Translations under genes and position numbers: made by a program
Shown: positions 41,471 to 52,890 of the stretch, in pieces
Position numbering within the stretch: the first letter of the stretch is position 1
Layout: the number at the start of each line of letters is the position of its first letter
The notes under the pieces: generated by a model
The model's database searches: none
The model's input: the letters and a program-made list of their open reading frames with translations, nothing else
Told to the model about the DNA's origin: nothing
Assembly: GCF_029867415.1 (NCBI RefSeq)
Contig: NC_081183.1
Span: 35,360,655-35,424,654 of the forward strand
Length of the DNA: 64,000 nucleotides
From: Vicia villosa
Lineage: Eukaryota > Streptophyta > Magnoliopsida > Fabales > Fabaceae
Direction of reading: 5' to 3'

Positions 41471-42638
41471 TACTTTAAACGTGTATTTGACTTTCTTTGT
41501 TCTCTTAAGCTATTGTACAACTGGGATCAAAGCTTCTAGTTTGATTCGAGGATAAGAGTTATTAGTATGCTCTATGGTTGCAACTTTGTCTGATCTTCCA
41601 AGTTTCGCTGCAGTCACAAGTTCCGTTGTGCAGTTTTGATTATAACAAATTGATGGAAGAACTTTTTTGGCTTGTAGAAAGTTCAAGTCAAAGATGCGTT
41701 TATAAATCAAGATTACACAAGGTGCAAGATTATGTCAGAGTTAAAGAGTTTCCTGCCAACAAGGAAGTTACACCATAAAGTTTCAACCTGATTTTTGGCA
41801 TGTGAAATTCTTGGAGTGGTTTAACTTCAAGTGAAATTTATTCTTCATGATAAAGTATATTATTATCATTGATGACAATGTGAAATTCTTGAAGTGGTTT
41901 ATCTTCAAGTGAAATATATTCTTCATGAAAGAGTATGATAGTTTTTAAAACTATGAATATCGGTGAAGACAATGTGAAAATTCTTGAATTGGTGTAGCTT
42001 CAAGTGACTATACTCTTTATGATGGAGTATGATTGTCGGTGAAGACAATGAAAGTTAATGTATTATTTTCAATCATGATGGAGATTGATGAGATTGGTTG
42101 AAAATATACATGTTGATACTCTTTATGGTGGAGTATGATTGTCGGTGAAGACAATGAAAACTTATGTATTATTTTCAATCAAGGTGGAGATTGTTGGGTT
42201 TGGTTGAAAATATATATGTTGAAGGAGTCCCACATCGCTTATTTTTGTGAAGGAAGAGGGATTCCAAGGCTATATATAGGATTCAAATTTTTCTTTTCAA
42301 GATGCATTAGTCAAAAGCACTTTAAGCTTGTATTTGACTTTCTTTGTTCTCTTATCCTCTTGTAATAGAGTGTTGTGATATTTCTTTGTTCTCTTATGCT
42401 CTTGTATTAGAGTGTTGTGAGATGTAGTTAAATATTTGTTTTGGAGGGTGTGAGTGTACTAGGGACCTGAGGTATTTGAGGGTATATTATGTGTTGTAAC
42501 CATTTTTATATAGTGTTATTCTCTGGTTGTTTATTGACAACAGTCGTGGTTTTTTCCGGGGTTTTGGAGTTTCCAGGTTAATCTATTGTGTTGTTATTTT
42601 ATTCCTCTTTTTTCTCTATGTTTGTAATTTTCCCAACA
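41464..42638 (+). mobile_element. Short non-autonomous LTR element (TRIM-like), decayed
   Basis: The 3' LTR (42191-42638) starts TGTTGGGTTTGG and ends TTTTCCCAACA, with inverted ends TGTTGGG/CCCAACA. It contains AGTCCCACATCGCTTATTTT and a TATA-like CTATATATAG. A partial 5' LTR at 41464-41515 matches 42313-42365 and is followed by a primer-site-like TGGGATCAAAGC at 41524. The internal part codes for nothing recognisable. A unit of about 106 bp that includes the LTR start is duplicated (42011 and 42117), and a 42-bp unit inside the LTR is duplicated (42339 and 42381). Confidence 0.55.
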
Positions 42639-43860
42639 AAAATTTGGACTATGGAGGAAGAGATCAAGACTATTGCCCAAACATCACGGAATCCGGCCAA
42701 AGATGACGAGATTTCTAAACATCAATTCACACTTACTAGCTTATCCAAATATTGAAGTTAAGTAGCCTGACTCTGGATTGAGTCACAATTAACACAAAAA
42801 TATCTCTACTTTGTATTGATGAACTCCAAATTCAATTAAATCAAGGATCATGGAAGTGGAACAGCTTTAAAATTAGCATATGCAGCTCCTATTATCGCCA
42901 AAAAAAAAAAATCCGAAACAGCTTTGCTAAATATTGAAAAGTGAACAGATAGAGGAATTAATCACCTTCTATTATTTATTTATATAAGTTGGTTTTTAAA
43001 TGAACCTTAATTTTCAAATTATTAGTTTCTATATCAATTTAAATGAATGTATTTTTAGTGAAAGGTTAATGAAACAAACAATCTACATATTATAATAAAT
43101 TATACTTCATCTACTGTCAACCTGAATAAGAATTTAAAGATCAAAATATTGGTAGGTCACAAGAACCTTATTTCTTCTGACTTAGAAATGTCTTATTCTT
43201 GTTTTGAGAACACTTGTCAACAACAACAACATATAACAACACAAGAAATATATACAACAACTTAAAAAAAATGCAATTTTAAAACAAAACACTAACAACA
43301 TACAACATCACAAGATATATTAAATTGTTTCAAGAACGCATATTTTATTAAAATTGATCGTGGAACTGAAACAATTTATGAAATTCATCTAGTTTGTGAA
43401 GCTATGAAAAAGAAATATAGGTGGATGAAGTTTCCACAATAACTTCATACTTCTTATATTTTTTCCATAGCTACGCAAATTGTATGTACGATAGTCAAGC
43501 ATGCGCTTTGTTAAGGTGATGAAGACGAATTTGAAAAAATCATGTAAATAAACATTTATCATTAACATACAACAATAACAAAGCTAATGACGATGAAGAA
43601 GAGAAAAAATCATATGAAAATCATGTAAAATATAACAACAACATACACGAAAACGAGAGAATAAGGAAGAAAAAGAATACTTTCATGTATGAACAACAAA
43701 TCTGACAGCTATTCCGTAAAGTGGGAAAACTAGAAAACTAATTATGAAGAAGAGAGAAAATGAGTGTTAGAGTTTTGATGCGAAGGATACATGGATACTA
43801 TCAAGAAGCGAGAATTTATTCGCTTATATATAGTTAAAGTTTTTTCACAACGGTTTTCAC
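42639..43860. other. AT-rich DNA without a recognised feature
   Basis: No domain or repeat border was seen, apart from short ACAACAACA-rich tracts around 43215-43310 and 43565-43650. Confidence 0.5.
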
Positions 43861-43863
43861 TTT

Positions 43864-43909
<46 letters not shown>
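43864..43909. repeat. Compound microsatellite (TA)n(TG)n
   Basis: A TA run is followed by about sixteen TG units. Length is likely to vary between accessions. Confidence 0.97.
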
Positions 43910-44184
43910 ACATCGGTTGCACAAAACAACCGTAGTGATATCCCTTTTATTTTTTTTAAAACTAAATAAAAAAGAAAATGTACGCCTTAACGTTAAAGAA
44001 ATAAAATATTATATGATTCTGAGGTTAGAATCCATGAAAGTTTGATTTTATCACTACGATTAACACAACAACCGCTATTATATTTTATTAATTTTTAATT
44101 TAAAAAAAAATAATGTTAACACCATGATGTTTGGAAGAATCGTAGTGACTTTGGCGTTGTTGTCTGTGTATTTTGTAGTAGTGT
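43905..44184. mobile_element. Possible CACTA (En/Spm) right terminus
   Basis: The complement of 44184 leftward begins CACTACTACAAAATACACA. Short subterminal motifs (AACAACCG, CACTACGAT and their complements) repeat in the next 280 bases. No left end or target duplication was found, so this may be only a fragment. Confidence 0.35.
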
Positions 44185-44869
44185 ATATATATTCTTTCTT
44201 TGATTTAATTTTAATTAATATATAATTTTAAAATTTTAATACATAAGGCAAAATTTAATTACTACACATCATTTAGAGTAAATTATCCTTAACTTTACAA
44301 TGGGTAGCAACAAAATTTACCACTGTTAAAAAAAACCGAGAGTTGAAATAAGTGTGGCACACAATATAATATAGAAGAATACTTTAGATACAATTTTTTA
44401 ATGTGATTTTTACTATTTTTCAATGAAAATATAATAAATATATAATTTTATCTTATACATATAAAAATTTCTCTTATTTTCACTCTTTAAATTATGTTAA
44501 AATACACTTATCATATTTTCATTGACAAATAGCATAAACTACAACTAAAAAATTGGAGGTAAGTATTCTTCTATAATACTACATTCTAATCAAAATTAAA
44601 GTTTGTGTTACACATTATAAATATATTTTAAGGAAAAACATTTTTTTGATATAAATAAATAATAATAAAAGGATAATATTTTGTCATCGATTTTAGGAAG
44701 TGATTGAGAAGTGAAATAAATTGAGAGAAAATATCAGTCTCTTAAATAATTTAATTCATCAATTAAGACTATTAAATTAAATCAAATTATAGAATAAGAT
44801 TTGGAAGTACTCAATAAGATTGAGAAGTAAAAACCATTATCACATCTTTTGTATTGTGTTGTCCGTTCA
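44185..44869. other. AT-rich DNA without a recognised feature
   Basis: No coding or repeat signature was seen. Confidence 0.5.
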
Positions 44870-44935
44870 CTAGGATTGCCGCCGTAAGGGGGTGATTATC
44901 TCTTCTGTAAAGCAGCATCATGAAACCATCATATA
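44870..44935 (+). pseudogene. Extra copy of an F-box gene 5' end
   Basis: GGTGATTATCTCTTCTGTAAAGC followed by AGCATCATGAAACC matches the first 40 bases of F-box A, and the upstream phrase GTTCACT-GGATTGCCG occurs again at about 44960. A short tandem duplication therefore lies just before copy C. Confidence 0.55.
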
Positions 44936-45029
44936 GCGAATTTTGTGTGTTCTCAGTTTACTTGGATTGCCGTCGCCATAAGGGTTCAAACTTTGAACTC
45001 TACGGTTCTCTTCATCCTTACGTTCGCAC

Positions 45030-46190
45030 ATGATGAATATCTCTCCTGCAACCATTGCATCCTCGCCGGTAACCTTGCCGGAAGAACTTATCGCAGAGGT
45101 ATTATCCTTGCTTAAAGTAAAATCACTTTTGCGATTCAAATGTGTGAACAAGTCATGGAACTCACTCATCTCCGATCCATTCTTCGTCAAAATGCACCTC
45201 ATTAAATCATCACGAAACCCACACATTCTTCATTCCCTCACATACTTATCGAGTACTTCCAATTCCAAAATTGGCCTACAGAATCTTTCCATACTACACA
45301 GTTTGCTCGAGAATCCCTCCATCAATCTCTTCCCAAAAGATTCTATATACTTGATGGAAAAGTGTTGTCATATTATTGGTTCCTGCAATGGATTGACTTG
45401 TTTAGTCACTTCTCCCCGATATCCTAAGTGTGAGATAGAACTCTATATATGGAATCCAGCAACCAGATGTTTGTCCCAAAAACTAGACTCTTGGTACCAT
45501 GATCTTAATTTCTTGTTTAAGTTATCATTCGGTTATGATAATTTAACTGATAAATATAAGGTGGTGGCCTTCCGTTCCAAGCAGGTCCGAGTTTTCACTA
45601 TTGGTGATAATGTTTGGAGAAATGTTCAAATATTTCCTACCTATCCCTACGAGGATCCCTACACTTGCTGCCAATTGAATGGTGTCTATTTGAATAATAG
45701 CCTTAATTGGTTTTCCCTTCGAGGTTTCCGCCCTAATGATTGTTATCGTAGTAGGAATCTTAGTGTTCAACAATTTGTGATCATCTCATTTGATTTGGGA
45801 ATAGAGACCAATACACAAATTTTGTTCCCTCATGATTTTGATCAAGTGCCAGATGTTCCACCAATTGTTTGCGTGTTGATGGAATGTCTTTGTTTTTCTC
45901 ACTATTCTAAGGGGTGTGATTTTGTTATATGGCAGATGAAGGAATTCGGAGTCCAGGAATCTTGATTATTGTAATCAATGTGGTATTTTTGAAGTTCATG
46001 ATATGTTGCCTCTGCATGTCTTTGAGAATGGAGATACGCTGATATTCGCCAGCAATCCTAAACAATTAATTCTCTATAATTGCAGTGAAAATAGAGTAGT
46101 AAAGCAAACTACCGTTACAAATAGAATACTCATAAGTTGGTTTAATATCAACAATTATGTTGAAAGTTTGCTTTCACTCATACAATGGAA
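45030..46190 (+). pseudogene. F-box pseudogene C, 20-bp deletion, 3' end fused to element D
   Basis: The ATG at 45030 opens 311 intact residues. The F-box is at 9-50 (LPEELIAEVLSLLKVKSLLR, then FKCVNKSWNSLISDPFF), followed by the associated region (IIGSCNGLTCLV, LYIWNPATRCLSQK, YDNLTDKYKVVAF, GDNVWRNVQ). Compared with copy A, about 20 bases are missing at 45965 (GAATCTTG joins ATTATTG), which shifts the frame and gives a stop. The remainder (46003-46180) is in another frame. Homology ends at about 46177, where Copia gag sequence starts. Of the three copies this one has the longest intact frame, so a truncated product is conceivable. Confidence 0.85.
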
Positions 46191-48016
46191 ATGGTAACAA
46201 TGGTTATACTAGACCACCAGTGTTTGATGGTGAAAACTTTGAATACTGGAAAGATAAACTTGAAAGTTACTTTCTTGGTCTAGATGCTGATCTATGGGAT
46301 CTTCTGTTGGATGGTTACAAACATTCAGTTAAAGCCAGTGGTGTAAAGCTCACAAGACAAGAAATGACTGATGAGCAAAAGAAGGAATTCAGAAATCATC
46401 ACAAGTGTAGGACTGTTTTGTTGAATGCTATCTCTCATGCTGAGTATGAGAAGATATCTAACAGGGAAACGACCCATGACATATATGAGTCTTTGAAAAT
46501 GACTCATGAAGGAAATGCTCAAGTCAAGGAGACCAAAGCTCTTGCACTAATCCTGAAGTATGAAGCCTTCAAGATGGATGATGATGAAAACATTGAGAAG
46601 ATGTTTTCAAGATTTCAAACTCTAACTGCTGGATTAAGAGTTCTGGACAAAGGCTACACCAAGGCTGATCATGTGAAGAAGATCATCAGAAGCTTGCCCA
46701 GAAGATGGGGCCTAATGGTGACTGCATTCAAGATAGCAAAGAATCTGAATGAAGTCTCTTTGGAAGAGCTGATCATTGCCCTGAGTAGTCATGAAATTGA
46801 GCTTGACGCAAATGAACCTCAGAAGAAAGGTAAGTCTATTGCATTAAAATCTAATTATAAAAATTGCAATAACGCTTTTCAGGCTGAAGAAGAAGATTCT
46901 GAAGAATCAGAATCAGAAGAAGAAGATGAACTGTCCATGATTTCCAGAAGGGTAAACCAACTCTGGAAAAGAAAGCAAAGGAAGTTCAAGAGCTTCAGAA
47001 GCTCAAAGAAGCCTGAAAGAGGAGAATCTTCTGGAGGCAGAAGATATGACAAGAACAAGGTTATCTGCTATGAGTGCAATGAGCTTGGACACTTCAAGAA
47101 TGAATGTCCAAAACTTCAAAAGGAGAATCCCAAGAAGAAGTTTCATAAGAAGAAAGGTCTTATGGCAACATGGGATGATTCAGAATCAGAATCAGACTCT
47201 GAAGGCGAGCAGGCAAATCTTGCACTAATGGCCACAGTGGATGATGGATCAGAATCTACATCAGAATCAAATTCTGAAGAGGTATTTTCTGAACTATCTA
47301 GAGAAGAGTTAGTTTCCAGTTTGACTGAACTTCTGGAACTCAAGGCTCATCTTGAATCTGAAACTAAGAAGCTTGAATTGGAAAATTCTGAATTAAAAGA
47401 AAAAGTTTTAAAATTATCCAACAATGTTGGATCCTCTTCTGATTCAAAAAAGTCCACTCCAAGCCTGAACCATATTCTGAAAGAATATGACTTAAGTTTC
47501 AGGAAGTTCTTATCTAGAAGTATTGGCAGAAGTCAGCTAGCTTCTATGATATATGCTGTCTCTGGAAACAAAAAAGTTGACATTGGTTATGAGGGTGAAA
47601 CCCTATACAAGCTTGATTCTGTGGATGATATGAAAATATCATACAAGCCTCTGTATAATCAATTTAAGTTTGGCCACTCACATGATATTAGGCACACATC
47701 ACATGCTAAAAGCTTTCACATAACACACACTAAGAAGCATGTGACACAACCTAAGAAATATCATGTAACTAAGGATAAAGATGATCATGTTGTTCCTCCT
47801 ATTTCTTATAATGCTAAACCCAAGTTCAATCAGAACTTGAAGAAAACTAACAAGAAAGGACCCAAGAAGATGTGGGTACCTAAGGAAAAGATTATTCCTA
47901 TTGCAGATATCCTTGGCTGCAAAGAAGACAAAGCACAACATGTCATGGTACCTGGACTCTGGGTGCTCGCGAAACATGACAGGAAGAAGGTCTATGTTCC
48001 AAGACCCGGTGCTTAA
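46157..48016 (+). CDS. gag: Gag of element D, with ATG supplied by the F-box relic
   Basis: The open frame begins at an ATG inside F-box-derived DNA, and about ten codons later enters Copia gag (NNGYTRPPVFDGENFEYWKD). The UBN2 domain covers residues about 15-230. The zinc knuckle CYECNELGHFKNEC is near 303-316, followed by an acidic MATWDDSESESDSEGE block, a coiled coil (LELENSELKEKVLKLSNN) and a His/Lys-rich tail. The frame overlaps the protease frame at 47901-48016 and ends in TAA. The native start and leader are lost, so the ORF is intact but probably lacks its own promoter. Confidence 0.82.
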   Translation: MLKVCFHSYNGNGNNGYTRPPVFDGENFEYWKDKLESYFLGLDADLWDLLLDGYKHSVKASGVKLTRQEMTDEQKKEFRNHHKCRTVLLNAISHAEYEKISNRETTHDIYESLKMTHEGNAQVKETKALALILKYEAFKMDDDENIEKMFSRFQTLTAGLRVLDKGYTKADHVKKIIRSLPRRWGLMVTAFKIAKNLNEVSLEELIIALSSHEIELDANEPQKKGKSIALKSNYKNCNNAFQAEEEDSEESESEEEDELSMISRRVNQLWKRKQRKFKSFRSSKKPERGESSGGRRYDKNKVICYECNELGHFKNECPKLQKENPKKKFHKKKGLMATWDDSESESDSEGEQANLALMATVDDGSESTSESNSEEVFSELSREELVSSLTELLELKAHLESETKKLELENSELKEKVLKLSNNVGSSSDSKKSTPSLNHILKEYDLSFRKFLSRSIGRSQLASMIYAVSGNKKVDIGYEGETLYKLDSVDDMKISYKPLYNQFKFGHSHDIRHTSHAKSFHITHTKKHVTQPKKYHVTKDKDDHVVPPISYNAKPKFNQNLKKTNKKGPKKMWVPKEKIIPIADILGCKEDKAQHVMVPGLWVLAKHDRKKVYVPRPGA

Positions 48017-49487
48017 ATCCGGTGGAGAAGTCAAGTTTGGAGGAGATCAGAAGGGCAAGAGAATTGGCTCTGGAACTATAAAGTCTGGTAACTCTCCTTC
48101 CATAACTAATGTACTTCTTGTAGAAGGATTAACACATAACTTATTATCCATAAGTCAATTAAGTGACAATGGTTATGATATAATCTTCAATCAAAAGTCT
48201 TGCAAGGCTGTAAGTCAGAAGGATGGCTCAATCCTATTTACAGGCAAGAGGAAGAACAACATTTATAAGACCGATCTTCAAGATCTTAAGAATCAGAAGG
48301 TAACCTGTCTTATGTCTGTTTCTGAAGAGCAGTGGGTCTGGCACAGAAGATTAGGACATGCTAGTTTGAGAAAGATTTCTCAGATTAACAAACTAAAACT
48401 TGTCAGAGGACTCCCTAATCTGAAATATCCATCAGATGCTCTTTGTGAAGCATGTCAGAAGGGCAAGTTTTTCAAACCTGCATTCAAGTCTAAGAATGTT
48501 GTCTCTACCTCAAGGCCATTAGAACTTCTGCACATTGATCTGTTTGGCCCAGTCAAAACAGCATCTGTCCGAGGGAAGAAATATGGATTAGTCATCGTAG
48601 ATGATTATAGCCGCTGGACATGGGTAAAGTTCTTAAAACACAAGGATGAGTCTCATTCAGTGTTCTTTGAATTCTGCACTCAGATTCAATCTGAGAAGGA
48701 GTGCAAAGTCATAAAGGTCAGAAGTGATCATGGTGGCGAATTTGAGAACAGATTCTTTGAGGAGTTCTTCAAAGAAAATGGTATTGCCCATGATTTCTCT
48801 TGCCCTAGAATTCCACAACAAAATGGAGTTGTAGAGCGAAAGAATAGGACTCTACAAGAAATGGCCAGAACCATGATAAATGAAACCAATATGGTTAAGC
48901 ATTTCTGGGTAGAAGCAATAAACACTGCATGTTATATTCATAATAGAATCTCTATAAGACCTATTCTAAATAAGACTCCTTATGAATTGTGGAAGAACAG
49001 AAAGCCCAACATTTCATATTTCCATCCTTTTGGATGTGTATGCTTTATTCTTAACACTAAAGATCATCTTGGTAAGTTTGATTCTAAGGCACCAAAGTGT
49101 TTCCTTCTTGGATATTCTGAACGCTCAAAAGGCTACAGGGTATACAATACTGAAACATTGGTTGTAGAAGAATCAATCAATATCAGGTTTGATGATAAGC
49201 TTGGTCTTGAAAAGCCAAAGCAGTTTGAGAATTTTGCATATTTTGATATTGTCATATCAGAAGCAGTAGAACCAAGAAGCAAAGCATCAGAAGCTGAGAA
49301 TCTCAGAAGTAAAGAATCAGAAGATCAAGTTGCAGCTACTTTAGAGAATCTAAGCATTTCTGAAGAACCAACTGTCAGAAGATCTTCCAGACTCACTTCT
49401 GCTCACTCAGAAGATGTCATTCTTGGAAAGAAGGATGATCCTATCAGAACTAGATCATTTATAAAGAATGGCAGTCTGAATCAGTAA
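47901..49487 (+). CDS. pol: Protease-integrase part of Copia pol, element D
   Basis: This frame overlaps the end of gag and is shifted by one base (+1, or -2). There is no ATG at its left edge, so it must be reached by frameshifting. Domains in order are: retropepsin WYLDSGCSRNMTG near 47953; GAG_pre-integrase with HRRLGHASLRKI and a CX2C (ALCEACQKGK); the integrase core with the Asp in LLHIDLFGPV, the Asp in RSDHGGEFEN and the Glu in NGVVERKNRT; then the C-terminal region PFGCVCFILN. It ends at 49487, after a spacer (RRSSRLTSAH) that normally precedes RT. RT and RNase H are missing. Confidence 0.88.
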   Translation: MQISLAAKKTKHNMSWYLDSGCSRNMTGRRSMFQDPVLKSGGEVKFGGDQKGKRIGSGTIKSGNSPSITNVLLVEGLTHNLLSISQLSDNGYDIIFNQKSCKAVSQKDGSILFTGKRKNNIYKTDLQDLKNQKVTCLMSVSEEQWVWHRRLGHASLRKISQINKLKLVRGLPNLKYPSDALCEACQKGKFFKPAFKSKNVVSTSRPLELLHIDLFGPVKTASVRGKKYGLVIVDDYSRWTWVKFLKHKDESHSVFFEFCTQIQSEKECKVIKVRSDHGGEFENRFFEEFFKENGIAHDFSCPRIPQQNGVVERKNRTLQEMARTMINETNMVKHFWVEAINTACYIHNRISIRPILNKTPYELWKNRKPNISYFHPFGCVCFILNTKDHLGKFDSKAPKCFLLGYSERSKGYRVYNTETLVVEESINIRFDDKLGLEKPKQFENFAYFDIVISEAVEPRSKASEAENLRSKESEDQVAATLENLSISEEPTVRRSSRLTSAHSEDVILGKKDDPIRTRSFIKNGSLNQ

Positions 49488-49911
49488 TCAGAATCATCAG
49501 ATGAAAAGTTTACCTCGCATCAGAAGTTACTTCTTTGTCTAAACAGCTGTCATCAAGTACTTTCTGATGGTGAACACGTGTTTGGACGGTTGGTAAAAGC
49601 GTGAGTGAATCTGATGGGACGCCGCCCTAGGTAACTGTGTTAAATAATTTCAATTACCACGTTCTCTCACCTAACGTCACTCATCATTTAATGCTTGATT
49701 TTAATTGATTCTGTAACTGTTCATTCTCATAAATGCATTACATATTCTTTTCAAATCCGTCTCTATATATTCCATTCAAATTCATCAGGGTTCTTTTTCG
49801 CTCTCTTTTCATCTCCTTTGTTCTTGCATGCACTTTTGCAACCTGTTTGCTATTTTTTCTAACCCTAAGCGAAAACCCAAAAAGTGTTCTAAGAATCTCA
49901 GAGCTTCTCAA
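49488..49911 (+). promoter_or_regulatory. aORF leader of element D with TATA box
   Basis: CTCTATATATTCC at 49761-49773 lies about 140 bases before the aORF ATG. The leader is pyrimidine-rich. I do not see GGTCGACC or CACGGG palindromes here, unlike the leaders in element A and the Athila-type element. Confidence 0.55.
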
Positions 49912-52890
49912 ATGGCTGCTTCATCATCTCAAAATCCTGGCTCTTCTGCTCCTCAAAGCACTCAGATAGAAGAAAAACCTATAGTTCCTATTATCACATG
50001 CTCTATTCCCAAAAATGAGTTAGAAGTTATCTGTGAACTCATGGTGGATTTTGATAATATCAAACTACATGAGTAACATCTTAAAGATGATATGATCTTC
50101 CAAGGTTGGACATCGTTATTCGCTGAGTTCTGTGGACCTGTTTATCCAGAACTAGTAAAGGAATTCTGGGAGCATGCTGTTGTTGGCCCTAAATCGATTT
50201 TATCTTTTGTCCATGGGAAGTTCGTGGTGGTTACTGAAGACATTCTGAGAGTAATGTTTGATCTCAAAACCGCTGAAGGATTTTACGAACTTGATAAAAG
50301 AGAAAACTGGGATAATGTTCTGTCTACTCTGTATACAAATGGGAAGTACAACAAGCCTGTCAAATATTTGAAGGAGCTTTATCAAATCTGGACCAAAATT
50401 CTTCCAGGCTGTTTCTACCACAGAAAAGCCACTCATTCTGCAGACTTCATCAACAAAGAACAACAATACATTCTATATTGCATTGCCACTCAGAAGAAGG
50501 TTGATATCATCTATATCATCTTCAAACACATGTGCAAAGCTGTGAAGGAATCCAGGAATGCCTTCAGAACAAAGAAGAGTAATATTATTCCTTTCGGAAG
50601 AATCATTACAAATCTTCTCGTCCACTCCAAGATTGTTGAGGAATTGGAAGCTGAAGGAACCATCAAAGATCTTGATGTTAGTACAGGAAACTGTTTGGAT
50701 GCTTTCACCTTGAGAAAGATGAATGTCATTAAAACTATCAGTCATGCTCCAACACCTCCTTCCGGAACTACAGACAGAAGAGATCCTGTTCTTGCTGAAT
50801 TTGAAGAATTCTTCAGAAGTGAGATTTCAGAAGTTAAGACTCAATATCTTAACTCTCTCAACAATGATGAGTCTAAAGAAGTTCCTGTGAAAGTCCAAAG
50901 AAAAAGGGCATCTACTTCTAGCACTGCTGTGTCAGAAGAAGCCTCTGAACGTGCTCAAGCTGCTGCTATCAACAAAGAAAGGAGAACAAAAAGAAAGCTT
51001 GATCCTTCTTCTGATAATCAGGAAATGGTAAAAGCTGCTACAATTGCTGCTGATAATGCTACTGAGCAAGAAGCTGTTGTTGAAGAAGATGCTGTCCCTG
51101 AGCAAGCAGAAGAAGAAGAAGAAGTGGAGGTGAAGAAGAAGAAAAAGAAGTCAAAGACTGTTGTTGTTGAGAAGAAGACAACCAAGAAAAGAAGAAAACT
51201 GATCTTAAGAGATTCTGAAGAAGAAGAAGAAGAAACTCAGAATCAGCCAAAAGGCACTGTTCAAAGACCAACAACTCAAAATGTTGAAGGTCAGAAGGCT
51301 GCTGATAGTGAGAAGGAGAATCCGGAATCTTCTAGAAGAAGAGAAATCTCTCTTGGGAAGGCAAATATTGTTGAAGTGCCAAAGAGCAAGAAGCAGAGGA
51401 AACTGGAGGCTGTGGCTGTGGCTATTCAGAAGGTGTCCAAAGGTATACATCTTTCTGAACCAGATTCTGTTCCTGCTTTACATTCAGAAGTTGCACCAAT
51501 TAATATTGCTCAAACCCCTGAACCAGTAAATCAACCACAAAAAGCCCCATCAGAATCACCCATCAATGTTCGTGTTCTCACACCTCCCTCTTCCCCTGTA
51601 ACCAATAATCTTACCCCTTCACTTTCACCTGCTAACAATGATCCAATCCCTCATTCTCCATCCAAAACAAACCCTGCTTCTAACCAAACTTCTGAAAACC
51701 CTGTCCTTGAGATTGAACCTCTTCAAACTCTCTTTCCACCTCACACAAATATATCCACTTCTCAACCCCCACCTCATGCTAACTATGAACCCATCTCTTC
51801 CCAATCTCAAAACAATTCTCCCTCATCTGACCTACCAGACTCTGCATCACATGAGCAATTGCTCCGTGACTGTAACTACACTCCTAGGCCTCGACCTGAG
51901 CCTGCCCTTGTAGTGTTAGATTCTGATAATGAGGCAGAATCATCTTTCTGTCTTGATAGAGAACCTCAACCTTATTCTATACCAACAGCTCTTTTTGCCC
52001 GAACACAAATAAGATCCCGCCGAGCATACCCTATTGGTGTAATTTTTGAAATGGTAAAGAGGAATGTCAGAAGAGTCTTTGACACTCTCAAAATAGCTCA
52101 TCAAGGAGGACTCAATGATGTTGCTATGAGAAGATTTTGGAGATTCTTGAGAAGACAAGCAGATGCTTATTTTCAAGAACTTCAGGAAATTTGCGTAGAA
52201 CTTGCTCCTCGACCAAATGGTTTTCTGAGGCAGTCAGAAGATTTCTGGTATACTCATCTTGGTGGAAGATTCTGTCTTGAGGAGAGGATGTTTGTTAACG
52301 AGCTGCTGGATAACCCTTGCAGAGATATTGTGGTATTGAGACCTCAGTATCCAGTGCTGCTTGGAGATTTCAGATGGTTGTTTGACTTCTTGAGAGCAAA
52401 TCCTTCTGAGCAGGATCCTGATATGGTAATCCCAGAAGTTGCTGCTCCTCCAGAAGTTGAAAGTCCTTCTGCCCCAAGGAATCTAGCTGCCATTCTGCAT
52501 GCTCTTGAGAATGGAGATTCTGATCTTCCTGCTCCTGTGTACGGAGAAGATGTTCAAATGGAAGATGCTGATGCTGAAGCTGAAGATCATTCTGCTGAAG
52601 AAATTCCTGTTGAGGAAAATCCTTCTGATGATCTCTCTCAGAAGAATGCCATGGAAGCTATGGTGGTCAATGCTGACCCTCTAAACAGAAGTTGTGAGGC
52701 TTCTTCTGGTGAACCCTCTATTCTGGCAAGAACTCTAGAGGTCATTCAGAAGAACCAGGCTGAGATAGCTTCTTGGATGAACATACAAGAGGAAACAAAT
52801 GCTGAGTTCCGCTCTTTCATCCAGAGGCAGAATGAGAGTAATGCTGGGATTCAAGACATGCTAGCCAAGATTATGTCCAAGCTAGGGTAG
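49912..52890 (+). pseudogene. aORF of element D (large), split by one TAA
   Basis: It starts MAASSSQNPGSSAP and would span 992 codons. The TAA at 50074-50076 lies at codon 55; the same frame is open from 50077 to 52890. The N-terminal 250 residues contain FAEFCGPVYPELVKEFWEHA, then FVHGKFVVVTEDILRVMFDL, a pattern like the 'putative plant transposon protein' domain. Residues about 330-460 are Lys/Glu-rich with strong nuclear-localisation-like clusters (KKKKKKSK, KKTTKKRRK). A Pro/Ser-rich linker, a second folded-looking region (IGVIFEMVKRNVRRVFDTLK, RRFWRFLRRQADAYFQ) and an acidic tail with a short coiled coil follow. No membrane segment is seen. Function is unknown. Confidence 0.75.

Noticed and set aside
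43791..44045. ORFs across the TG microsatellite (poly Val-Cys and His-Thr)
   Set aside because: These are simple-sequence translations with no start context or domain.
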